Assembly: GCA_944990035.1 (NCBI GenBank)
Contig: CALYLX010000139.1
Coordinates: forward strand, 434,001 to 498,000
Direction of reading: 5' to 3'
Length of the DNA stretch: 64,000 bases
DNA from: Clitopilus passeckerianus
Taxonomy: Eukaryota > Basidiomycota > Agaricomycetes > Agaricales > Entolomataceae
The translations under genes were made by a program, and so were the position numbers. Shown piece by piece: positions 1-10,937 of this stretch; the first letter of the stretch is position 1; every line of letters starts with the position of its first letter. Under the pieces are notes generated by a model, which was not told the DNA's origin, searched no databases, and saw only the letters and a program-made list of their open reading frames with translations.

Positions 1-93
1 AAATTCGAGCTTAACACCGCATTGTCAAAGGTTAAGAACCCTGATCCTACTGATTTCGTGGTTCGATCTCTGTGGAATAATACACACTTGTGA
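1..93 (+). CDS. 3' end of a beta-mannosidase paralogue (cut by window edge)
   Basis: Frame 1 is open from the first base to a TGA at 91-93 and encodes 30 residues. They align without gaps to the C-terminal part of the complete beta-mannosidase further right (genomic 9062-9150): FELN, SKVK and DFVVRSLW are shared, about 19 of 30 identities. The complete gene continues for about 60 more residues, with a membrane helix and a cytoplasmic tail. This copy stops just after the SLWNNT motif, so it would be a soluble form or a shortened copy. The body of the gene lies left of the window, so whether it is intact cannot be judged. Confidence 0.75.
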   Translation, partial: KFELNTALSKVKNPDPTDFVVRSLWNNTHL

Positions 94-629
94 ATCTGTG
101 CTTGTAGCTCTATCTGCAATCAATTCATTCTGCAAGGGCTGTTGGCATATCGCTTGCTCTGAAACCTTCAACCATCTCGCTTCTATGATGCTTTGAAAAG
201 GGGTGGGTTCTCTGAACAGACACTCATAAAGTGGTACATCATGTGCTCAGCCATTGACTGCTTGGAGGGGTAGTCTCGTTGGGTTTTCAAGAACCACGTT
301 GAAAACAAGCGCCTCCTCGTCGTACCCCGCTGGCCGGGGCAGCTGCCCAAACCGACATGCAGGACCTGAAACACGTGAGGGATTTCATCTCATTCAAGAT
401 TGGGTGACAGACGTAAGGAATGCTGCAGTGCGTATCCCCATGTTCTCACAACACCAGCATCCGACTACCTGACGGCTTTCATACTTCAAAGTCGATCTTA
501 CTGACAGGATCAGAATACACGGGGGTCAAACCTGCAAACCTCGGCATTATACACCGGCGGAGCTACAGCTTATAAAATGGGGGTTCGATGTTTTTGAACT
601 CTGTTTGCCATCCTCTCGACTGATAACCT
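94..629. other. Intergenic, no gene recognised
   Basis: This stretch follows the mannosidase 3' end. Short open frames on both strands have no recognisable domain and no splice-consistent extension. The sequence just upstream of the next start (about 560-629) is the likely promoter of the DUF2235 gene; a TATAAAAT-like string is at about 571-578. Confidence 0.4.
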
Positions 630-2680
630 ATGACTGAGACGTCGACGGGCCCTCCTCCTTATCCTCCCTGTGAAGACCCGAAGGGTCCGCACCTGCAACG
701 AAGATTGGTTGTTTGCATTGACGGAACATCAAATCAGTTCGGCCTTGAAGTGAGTACCTTGAGTCTTACAACACTGGTCCCCTTACTGATACGCTCAACA
801 TAGAACACCAACGTTGTCGAACTGTACCGAAGATTGCCCAAATGCGATGACCAGCTCACCTACTACAATAGTGGGATCGGAACCTTTGCCAATCCGTCGC
901 GCAACATTTTCAGCTACTGGTTTGAGACTATCGTCAGCGTCATAAATATGGCTTTTGCACTGTGAGTCAATCAAGCATTGAACAGGCGAATGACGGAATC
1001 TAAAAGGGCTTTCAGGGATGTCGACAGCACCATTATGGATGCATACCAGTGGTTGTCTGAGGTCTACCAACCAGGGGACGCAATATATCTCATCGGTGAG
1101 AGGCTATCTATACCCAACAAGCGACCGGTCTAATCCGCGCAGGCTATTCTCGGGGAGCTTACCAAGTAAGAGCCCTAGCTGGAATGCTTAAACAGGTCAG
1201 TCATTTTAAGGCTGTTATCAACAACGGCATCAGATTTGATAGTCATTCAGGTTGGACTCGTCCAGAGAGGAAACAAAGCACAGATAGGCTAGTGAGTAAC
1301 ATCGTAACATCTCGTCCAAACTTCCCCCAGTCTGATTGAGCTACGTCTTTTCAGCGCGTACGAGTTGTATTCCAACTCTAGGGATGGGACGGAGGTTCAG
1401 AGGTCATGGTTCCAGAAAATCTGTGGAGTGAGTTGTCCCTTCTCGTCACTGTCGGGCGGTAACCAAATTCGAGAGTAGGGCGTCCTTTTCTTGATCGTCC
1501 TGTGGCTCGTCATCTTGATGCCACTCGGCATTCTTTGCGCCTTTGCAGACGATATAAATCAGTACTTTGACTCGCAAGTGGCAATTGTATTTTGGGTCGA
1601 AGTGGTTGCGACAATCGTTGGAGCCTTTCTCTTGATGTTGGATCAAGCCAAGCCATCTGCTCACTCTCCCAAGGACCTTCGTCTATTGGCTGACGCATTC
1701 AAACGAACCTTCTCGCACCCCTCTGTTCATCTCCATTTTGTTGGCGTCTGGTAAGAGCATTTTTCAGCACTCTCACCACCAATTAACCCTTCCTTGTAGG
1801 GACACCGTCTCCGCAATTGGTACTGTCGGAGGCAAAACTCTGCCATACACACAAAATGGTAGTCATATATGTTTCTTTCGTCATGCTCTTGCCCTAGACG
1901 AATTCCGAGGTCGATTCTTCCCGGAATATGCTGATAGCACCGCACGGATTTTACCTGAATCGCATGTTCAGAGCCCGCCCCAGCTGAAGGAGGTTTGGTT
2001 CCCTGGACAGCACGCAGATGTGTAAGCGGAGTTATGTTTGAAATGATTTCCACGCCCTGACAATTCGATTTCTCATAGCGGTGGACAGACGAAGATAGAG
2101 CTATCCCCAATACCCCATTCAAACGGAAATCCCGCACTGCGATGGATGGCATGTGAGGCTTTGGCCTGTGGGCTAGTTGTCGACGTTACTTCCGATTCAT
2201 CTGTTGGTTGGTCTGGCAAGGCTCTCAGTATCAATCCCTTCATGAATCAGGTATGGCGACATATGGAAACAGCCCCCATACGTCGATTTACGTGGGATGC
2301 GAAAGGAAATCGCGTAACAACGTATAAGTAAGTCGTCTCTCATACGAGACATGACCGACTTCTGACTGCTGTCCAGACCAAACAGCTTCTCAGGTCGGAA
2401 GATCCAACCAGGACAGAAGTTGCACTTCTCGGTTGCCCTCTGCGAAGTACCCTATCATCCAAAGGCGAAGGTCATTAGCAAGGTGTTCAAAACACGGTGC
2501 CCTGATATTTTAAGACGTGCTCAGACGAAGCTCGATGGAGAGAAGACTGTTCTTTATGCCCCGCATAGCGGTGAAGTGTATACCATCCAACCCCAGGATA
2601 GGGAACCCTGTGTCAACTGTGACCTTAGTTCTTTGGAGATCGAATACGACAACGACCTTCAGAGGCTCGCCCAGCATTAA
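630..2680 (+). CDS. DUF2235 (Tle1-like alpha/beta hydrolase) membrane protein
   Basis: The start codon at 630 opens an exon with a proline-rich leader, then RRLVVCIDGTSNQFG, the usual N-terminal signature of DUF2235 proteins. After a short intron come the NTNVVELYR and YYNSGIGT motifs. The nucleophile elbow GYSRGAYQVRALAG (GxSxG) follows, crossing an exon boundary near 1140, and later WFPGQHADVGG, the family's Asp/His motif. Two hydrophobic helices between about 1491 and 1650 suggest membrane association, as in many fungal members. DUF2235 is related to bacterial Tle1 phospholipase effectors, but the substrate of the fungal proteins is not established. All expected catalytic motifs are present, so it is probably an active hydrolase. 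At least seven introns are needed, so exact borders are approximate. Confidence 0.85.
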
Positions 2681-3721
2681 CCTGGTCGGCCTCCCCTTCA
2701 TCAGTACCTGAAGCTATTCCTCATTTCAACCTTTTGCCTTCACATCCCATCATTGTTAACGCTATTGAACATTCCATGTATCGCTCGTTTCATTTCTCCC
2801 TTTCTTCATATCCACTTCCCTTCATACTACATTTAGGCTACGATAATATCATTTCTTCGTTCCCGATGACTCTGGGCCCCTTCATTACCCACATGCACCT
2901 AATAGAAGTAAGGATAGTCCGATGAACATGCTAACACTCGCATATCTAACGGGGCGCTTCGTGAACCAGATAGCACCTTTTCGAACTAGCTTCGTGAGGG
3001 TTTCAATTAATTTGACATGCAACAACATATTTTGTGCCACCATCTAAGGGCCGATGGGACCACTTGGGCGTTCATCCATGATACTACCTCGTTTTGAGGG
3101 TTCTCTGAAACTAGTTTCTGGGGTGCTGCTGCCTTACCTTTGCTGGCATAGGCGCCAAATAGGCGCTCATTGACAATCGAAACGATCGGGCCGAAAGCCG
3201 GTGCGCTTCCAGTGCTAACGCCGACGTTTGGAAGGCTTGACGTTGGACCACCACCATGCATTTATTGCAGCCACAAATTGCCAGCCCTGCACCCAACTTC
3301 ATCACACGAACAACTCAACAATAACCCTCGATCTACTTTCTGTCAGTGCTTGGGTTGCAAGCCCCCAGCCTCATGCTATATGGCCGTGTATTACCATGCT
3401 CTGCTGGCTTGCAAGGTCGGCTACTCATGTCACTCTGATGAATGCATGCAAATTAATGAAAAGCAGCAGGTGCTTCTTTACTTGCACACCTGGATGATAT
3501 AGACGCCCTACGTTGAGGCAAGATCGCAAATACACGACGCATGGGTGTCTTGTTGAAACTTCGGTCTTCATAGCGCTTTCTCTGCCGATGAAGAAGTCTA
3601 TGTATCCCAATCATCCAACGCAAACGCCACGTTTCTGGCATAGGAGGCCCCCGAATTGTCATTCAAATACGACACCTGAAGCAAGATAGCCAGTAATCAA
3701 CTCGCCCATCTCGCCAGTAAC
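2681..3721. other. Intergenic, nothing recognised
   Basis: About 1 kb between a stop and the next likely start. Open frames up to 110 codons occur but lack an ATG start, recognisable domains or plausible splice partners. No repeat or RNA gene was recognised. Confidence 0.4.
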
Positions 3722-5016
3722 ATGAACCCACCGCCACCATACACCACTGTCCCCACCAATGGACACGAGTCTCTTCGAATGGGGCTCGAATTTGGTAAAG
3801 GCGGAGAGAAAGTAGGCCCTAAGCCTGACGAGGAGTGCTTTACAGCTGACGAATTCCGCCTAGCCCCAGAACCGCGTACTATTGTCGACTTGTCCTCTCA
3901 AGATTAGGCAAGATTTTATCCGTAAAGTCTATAGTATCCTTTGTGAGCTGAATACCATAATTATTTATTCGGTGTCTCATGACCTTGTCTTAGTCCTGCA
4001 GATTGTACGTAGCCCTCCTCGCCACAAAGGGCGTACCTTTACCTTCTACCACCTCTAGGTCGCCACTACTGCTGTAACAGCCGGAATATTCTGCTCGCCG
4101 TCGCTCCACCAGTATCTTCTGGCAAAGTAAGGTTCTTTTCGCTCATGACAAAAATAGAGGCTAACCGCACTCTTTTTCATAACAGTGCATGGATCTTTTA
4201 CGGCTGTTTAGTCGGTGCTTTGAGCAACACTGCGGTTCTTGTGATCTACCAACATACTTTCCCGGCCAACTACCTCCTCTTGGCCTCGTTCACGATTATG
4301 GAAGCAGTCACTTTGGGAGTGAAGCTTGCGACTCTGGACTATGTTCTTGTCCTTCAGGCTCTGTACGTCGTCTGATTGGCTGGAGCACTTCATTCATCTG
4401 ACCTGCCTTCGACCAGTATCATCACCATTGGCGTATTTCTGGGTCTGACACTTTTCACTCTACAGTCCAAGGCAAGACTTGGCCTTCACTTGTTGGTGTC
4501 CTCGCTCCTAATTTTTGAATTTTAAGTGGGATTTCTCTGGCCTTGGACCTTTCCTATACGCCGGATCGCTTTCTCTCAGTAAGTCTTCAAGCGCTCAATG
4601 AATCAGTGCCTCACTTCCATGCTCAACATCTTTCATACAGTCATGACCGGGATTGCTAGGAGCTTTGTCCCATTCGGCAGTTTTGAGAACACTATTCATG
4701 CCTTGGCCGGATCGCTCGTATTCAGTGGATTTATCATCCACGATACCTCCCAATTGATCGATACTCTGTCGCCAGACGAGTTCATATGGGCCTCACTCCG
4801 ACTGTACCTCGACGTCATATCTCTTTGTGAGTGTTCTCAAGTCACTTCGAGCAAATGGTGTTCTGACAGTGCTGTGAAGTCATTTACATTCTACGCTTGT
4901 TCATGGAAGCTGAAAAGAAGAAGCAAGAGGAAGAAGCGAAGAAAAAGAAGGAAGCTGAGGAGAAGGCGAAGAAGGAAAAGGAAAGGGAGGCTAAGGGGAA
5001 GGGGAAGCAGAAGTAA
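3722..5016 (+). CDS. BXI1: TMBIM / Bax inhibitor-1 family protein (Bxi1-like)
   Basis: The spliced product has the TMBIM order: a Pro-rich N terminus (NPPPPYTT), then IRQDFIRKVYSIL, then about seven hydrophobic helices, with LLASFTIMEAVTLGV, VFLGLTLFTLQSK, LVFSGFIIHDTSQLI and LDVISLFIYILRLF, the family's most conserved blocks. A Lys/Glu-rich tail (MEAEKKKQEEEAKKKK and onward) ends at the TAA 5014-5016. Family members sit in the ER, Golgi or vacuole membrane, where they leak calcium and modulate stress-induced death. The N-terminal junction needs an intron of about 52 bp from roughly 3812 to 3863; this is the least certain part. An 11-nt exon at 3994-4004 restores the frame and the family motif. 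The N-terminal PPPPY could bind a WW domain. Confidence 0.85.
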
Positions 5017-5102
5017 TGGAGCCGACCCATACCTGTGATTTTGACATGTCGATTCTGAGGTTATATTTATTCGAGATGTTCTTCTGGTATTGTACTCTGT
5101 TG

Positions 5103-5140
5103 GATCTCTGTGGAATAATACGTCCTTGGGGATTTCTTGA
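5103..5140 (+). pseudogene. Short remnant of a beta-mannosidase C-terminal exon
   Basis: Bases 5103-5121 are identical (19 of 19) to 65-83 in the mannosidase 3' end at the window's left edge. In the same frame they read SLWNNTSLGIS followed by TGA. No mannosidase-like coding sequence was seen directly upstream, where the TMBIM gene ends at 5016. The fragment therefore looks like debris of a tandem mannosidase duplication. It lies between the truncated left copy and the complete gene at 5645. Confidence 0.5.
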
Positions 5141-5644
5141 CTTCGAATCCTAGCATCAGAGAACGTCGGCGATTGCACATGGCTTGCTTGGCTACCAACT
5201 CTCCTCAGTCTCGTTGTAGATGTTCTTCTCCACCTCACAAACATCTATCAGTTGCAGAGCTCTGGCTTCTGTGATGATTATTTCGGCAGACGCGCTGAAA
5301 TCCATGAGATCCAAATCCGGGCAAAGTGCTGGCCTTCCTACTTCTGATCAAGTGACCAAACCAAGTTTGGCGAACTGACTGATTCCACCTCTTCCTCGCT
5401 CTTAACCACCGCCAACAGCCGACATCTCGACAGCGGCTACCATGCTGCCTGCACTCCAACAACCAAATCCAGCAGGAAATCCGTACAGCCCCATGACCGG
5501 GGACGGATCCTCCAATAATGTTTACGTCATCCTCTGTCGACCGAAAGAGTGCCGCTCGGGGTCGTGAGCGAGCCTTCTTCGGGACAACCGTTATAATAAC
5601 AGCTTCAATCGCGGTCTTCGAGGCTCTGAGTACCATTTAGCACG

Positions 5645-8600
5645 ATGGGCGGACGCGTTCTGCTCGCGTTCTTGGCGGCATGCTTGACTACAACAGCGGT
5701 CGCGACGATGTTCGATCTCGCACGACTAGATTGGACCCTAAAGAACCAGAACGGCTCAATCCAGATTCCTGCATCTGGTCCGCCCTCACACGTTCACTTG
5801 GATCTGGCAAGAGCTGGAGTTATCACCGAACCTCTGCTCGAAATTAATGGTGAGCTCCTCGATCCATCAGTAGACAGTCCATTGACACCTGCGAGATCCA
5901 GATTTTACCCAACGCTGGGTGGCTGATGACAACTGGACATACACTGCTGATCTGACGGCATTCGATCGTGAATTCAACACGAAGAAGGCTGGGTCTACGT
6001 TACTGGTATTTTATGGGATTGACACCGTCGCGAACATCGTGAGTCTGCAAGACGTTCCGTGGTGTATTAAATCTGACCTACTTCTCTTAGACTCTGCGTG
6101 GACTACCCGTTGCTTGGGTCAATAATCAGTTCCGGCAGTGGACCTTTGACGTCTCGGACCACCTCACAAGTAACTTCGCGACGGATAACAACATAACCGT
6201 TGATCTCGCGTCGGCCTACCACTATGCTCTCAATGTCTCTACTCGGCCTGACGCAGAGACTTTTCCAGGAAACGGCGGCGTAAGTCATCTCAAACCCACA
6301 GAGTAACCTGTTCTTATAGCTGACGTCCTAATAGTTCGAATACCCTGGTATCTGGCCTTGGATTCGAAAAGTTGCTGACGACTACGGATGGGACTGGGTA
6401 TGCCTCCGCTACTTTACTTTGACACCTTTTACGAAATGCTGAGGCTATTGCATATAGGGACCAGCTTTTGTACCGACTGGAATATATAAACCTGCATACT
6501 TGGTGACACTGCCCAGTGGCGAAAAACTACATGGAAAGAACCCATCTGCCATGGCACCTCTTTCGCGCCCTGGTAGTACCGAACGCGTTCTGGGATCCAT
6601 CTTTGTTGAGGAGTCGTCTATTGACATCTTCAAACGCGGGCAATCATTCTCAGAACAGCACCCGGACCAGACTGCTGACTGGATAGTCAACGTGTCGCTC
6701 GCTCTGCGTTCTCCCTCCACGATACCCAAGGCAGTCCTTACCGTTACATTCCCCGAGCTCCACCTCACGGGAGAATTTGATATTTCGAATTTACCCATCT
6801 CCACCAAGGATCCTCACTGGGTTAGCGCTATTTGGGCTATTCCCGAAGGTATCCCTCAAAGATGGTATCCACACGACCTCGGAACTGGACCCAAGCTCTA
6901 CGATATAACCGTATCTCTTGATACACCCGATGGGAATCTCATCAATTTCAGCACAAGAACTGGCTTTAGGACGATCGTTATCGCTCAGACAGCCTACTCT
7001 GACGCTGAGGTCAAAGAAAGAGGCATAATTCCCGGCGACCAATGGCATTTCGAGATCAACGGGAAACCGTTCTATGCCAAGGGAACGAATATCATCCCAT
7101 TCGACCCTTTCTACCCGAGGATCCCGACAGACCGCGTGAGGTGGATCTTGGAGAGTGCTGTGAAGAGCGGACAAAATATGGTGAATCTTTTTTTTTCTTC
7201 ATCTGCGATACGTAGGAGCAAGAACTGACGAAAACCTAGCTACGCGTATGGGGTGGAGGCGCCTATCAACCCTCGTCGGCTCAGGAAGCGGGTGGCGTAT
7301 ACGACTTCTACTCCATCTGCGACGAACTCGGCATCCTCGCTTGGTCTGAGCTGATCTTTTCTGATGCGCTCTATCCTATCAACGACTTTTTATTGGAGAC
7401 GATCGAGCCTGAAGTCCGACAGAACGTGAGGCGTGTAAATAGGCATCCCAGTAACGCGCAATGGGCAGGCGGCAACGAAATTGAAGGAATCGTCATCTAT
7501 ACCAGGAATTGGGAGAATAACGGGTTGCATTACTTCAACGAGGTACGAAGATCCTTTTCTTCTCGGTGATGCGGCATTAGCTGATTGGATCGACCAGTAT
7601 GTTGAGCTCTTCCAGAAGTTCCTGTACAACGCCGTGACGTCGGAGACGAAGTCGGTAAGGATGTCGAGTTTTAAAATTAGATTAAATCGGGAGTGACGAG
7701 ACTAAATTAGGTGCCTTACACCGACTGTTCCACTACTCATGGTGTTCTGAGCCTTGAACCGTATGTTCTTCGTTTCCAGAACGGGACGGATGGATACATC
7801 TACGGGAATTCAGGCAAGTCTCCTAGCGCTCTCAAAATTGGACCACGATTAACTTCTCACAGAACGATTCAACTACGATGCTGTCTCCGCTTTCGATTAT
7901 TCGACATACCCGGTTGCTCGCTTTGTGAACGAATTTGGGTAAGTACCCTCGGTCCCGATAATCTGCCCGTGTACCTGATTTACATGAACAGCTTCCATTC
8001 GATGCCGTCGTTCTACAGCTGGGAAGAAGTCCTCCAGTCTCCCGAGGACTTTTCTTTCAATTCCACGGTGGTGCAGTCTCGCACACACCACCCTCCCGCT
8101 GGAAATTTCGACTGGCCGAATCCAAAGGCGCCGCAAGGCCATGCGGAAATGACGAAGGCGGTCGAGCTCTGGCTTCCCAGCCCGGGATTCTCGGAGACGA
8201 ATCAGACGTTCGCCCAGTGGTGCTTCAGCACCCAAGTCTTCCAAGCCATGACGATGGTCTCTCAGGTGGCTTGGTATCGTCATGGCGCTGGGAAAGGAGA
8301 GAATAACCTCGGGGCATTGATATGGCAACTCAACGACATCTGGCAAGGTGTTAGCTGGTCGGCGATTGAGTACTCTGGTCGATGGAAGGTTCTCAATTAT
8401 GGTCTGACGGGGATTTATTCCCCTGTCGTTATCTATCCTTTCTGGACGCAGTCGAACCAGACACTGCAGGTGCTTACCATCTCCGATCGGTGGGAGGAGG
8501 TGAAGGGTACTGCGCAGCTGACGTGGTTTGACTGGGCTGGGCGCCCGTTGAATATCACTACTCTCGACTTCACGACCCCGAGCTTGAATAACTCAGTCCT

Positions 8601-9376
8601 ATTGGAGGCCACCGGCCTGACTAACATCTTACCAGTCGGGAGAGATGCCAAAGACGTGTGGCTGCTACTCAATCTGACAGCTCAGATTGATGGAGGGCGG
8701 ACTGTGCATAACGAACAATATGTGAGGCGTTTCTTATTATTCCAAGGTATCTCCTCTGGGTATGGTTCTAATCTATCTGTCTTTCACAGTTCACACCTGC
8801 CTCCTTGGCAGATGCCCATCTTGTCGACCCGAAGATTGAGGTGACTCGGGGAGAGGGCTTTACTTTCACGCTCTCAGCTAAAGGCGGCGTAGCGCCGTGG
8901 ACTTGGATGGACCATCCCGCGGGGACAGTTGGTGTGTTCGTCGATCACGACACTGGCATTCCCTCGAACGGCTTCTACCTGATCCCTGGTAATGACCGCA
9001 CACGTATGTCATCCAAGCTTAATTTGCCTCATACCAGTGTCTAACTGAAGTTCTCTGCGTAGTGAGGTTCGAACTCAATCCTGAGATATCGAAGGTCAAA
9101 TATCCGGATGCTGCCGACTTTGTGGTGAGGTCTTTGTGGAGTAGTAAGGAGCTTGCCGCACTTGAACCTAGGCCCGATCTTCCGATGCCCACAGATGATT
9201 CAAAATGGGTGTCCAATTGGGTGTTCGGCCTTATCCTTGCTGGGGTCGTTGGTGGGTTTATCGCGCAGCGAAGGCGGGCGAGGAACCTTGAATCGTCAAA
9301 GGCTCAGGACGAAGGAGAACAGGAACCCTTGTTGAATGAGGAAGATCATCCGGAGTATGGAACTTCGAGAGCTTAG
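5645..9376 (+). CDS. GH2 beta-mannosidase with C-terminal membrane anchor
   Basis: The start is followed by a hydrophobic signal sequence (RVLLAFLAACLTTTAVA). The exon-2 motif QRWVADDNWTYTADL is typical of the GH2 sugar-binding domain of beta-mannosidases. NRHPSNAQWAGGNEIEG (about 7440-7490) carries the general acid/base Glu. The nucleophile motif NEFG-FHSMPS is split by an intron near 7935-7990. The middle and C-terminal domains are full length. Unlike secreted fungal beta-mannosidases, the protein ends with a helix (WVFGLILAGVVGGFIA), a basic stop-transfer QRRRAR and an acidic tail with EPLL (a dileucine-like sorting motif), ending at 9376. This suggests a type I protein sorted to the vacuole or lysosome-like compartment. 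It would trim terminal beta-mannose from mannan or N-glycan fragments. Confidence 0.9.
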
Positions 9377-10937
9377 TGCTCTTCCGCGGGATAAATTCTC
9401 AACTGTATTGTTAACTGTACACTAGCTTATCGTATTTATCTCCATGTACAACATATTGGAAGCCAAGTTTTTTCTGAAGGCCTCGACTCAGCCAACCTCT
9501 ACCCTAAAAATGATCGACTGATGGATTCTGACAAGCGCCCTTCTCTATTCCGTAGAAAACATACAGCCACTGACGCCATTTGACTGCATACAGCGCGGAG
9601 GCTCTGAGGGGCCGCGCAAATCTCCGTCCTATTGCTTCTCTGCACGGCTGGTCCCTAGACTGAGAAGCACATCCACCTCACCTCCTCGTAGCTAAATAGC
9701 AGTTAGAAGTTCCAATGGGAGATTAACCAGCCATCGCCATAAGGCAATGATTGACTCCAAGGAAATTACTCCCGAGAAGAAGGTCACGACGCTGCGACCC
9801 TGATGTCATTCTCTGAGAACATATCCACATGCCCTCTGCAACGCACGATTCGATTCTGAATCTGACGAGAGTACTACAGGTGCAGGGTGAAGCGAGAGCC
9901 TGGACCGTTGTGATGAACGTTTTTGATGTGACTCACTCTCATCTTCCTATTGTATGCTGTTTTCGTTGGATTCCCGATTGATCATAGCTGTCATGACATA
10001 CGCATGAAGATTTTGAACGGGAGGCGGTGGGGCCGATTCAGGCTTCTGGAAGGGAAGCAAGTGGGTGTATTCCTAGTGCTTCCTCGAGGAAATTAAAGAA
10101 CGTGCAAGGGGTCCCTCTGCCAACAGTCGAGTAGGCTCGGAAAGTCGAAGGAGATTGAAAAGTTGACAGACATGAAATAGGTAAATTACTCTTTCGTCAG
10201 CATCTGATGTTCCTGTGGGATCGCAGTTGTCCATCTTTGTCCGGCCGGATTTTTGAATATATACTTACTCGGCGAGATTTCTGCGTTTGTACACGTTGTA
10301 GAATAAGCATCGGGGATATTGGCAGTTCTGACCGTAGTGTGAGTGGTGGTGGTGGTGGTGGTGGTGGGTGAATGAATCGCGATGCCCGCTGACGGAAGTC
10401 AATCTGTCGAACAGCCGACACACAAGGCAGCGTGATAATAATAATATAGCCTGCAATGGGTTGCAAAGCCACTACAACGCAGCTTATCGATCGTTAGTGC
10501 ATAAGCACAATCTCATGTCGCGCCTTTCCGTTGAAGGCGAGAGGCGGTCATTATTCCTTATGGAGCATAGGACTTGTATTTTTCCAGTGACTGGTGACGG
10601 GTCAATGCCTGCTGGCAAGACCTGTACGCTAGCTGTAGCCTTGAATAAAGTAAAGGTCATTTATGAAAGGAGCTAAACCGAATTGTAGTCATCTGAATTG
10701 GCCTCGAGCTGAGGTAGAAAGAAATGAAAGTCGAAAAGGGGAAATTGGCCCGACAGATGGATGTGAGCGGAGTTTGTTTGGGTTGCCGGGGATGGCAAGT
10801 GCAGGCGTTGGCTTGAGCTGAGCCTTCAACTTTCGATCTTTCGAGCTTTCATTGTCGCCGTTCGCAACGACCGGGCATATCGCTGGACGCAGCCCATTCA
10901 AGAACCTGCATGCTTGCATAGCAGTGGCGAAGAACGA
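9377..10937. other. Long intergenic / promoter region of adenylate cyclase
   Basis: About 1.5 kb without a supported gene. It holds a GGT microsatellite at 10343-10367 and pyrimidine-rich stretches. The length fits a large regulatory region for the downstream cyclase. No RNA gene was recognised. Confidence 0.4.
10343..10367. repeat. (GTG)n microsatellite
   Basis: Eight tandem GTG triplets plus one base. On the opposite strand they give an apparent poly-proline or poly-histidine open frame, which is an artefact of the repeat. Confidence 0.9.

Noticed and set aside
3170..3502. 110-codon plus-strand frame
   Set aside because: It begins with TTG, has no homology I recognise and no neighbouring exon in phase.
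10197..10472. Minus-strand frames with poly-Pro or poly-His
   Set aside because: Produced by the GTG microsatellite at 10343-10367.
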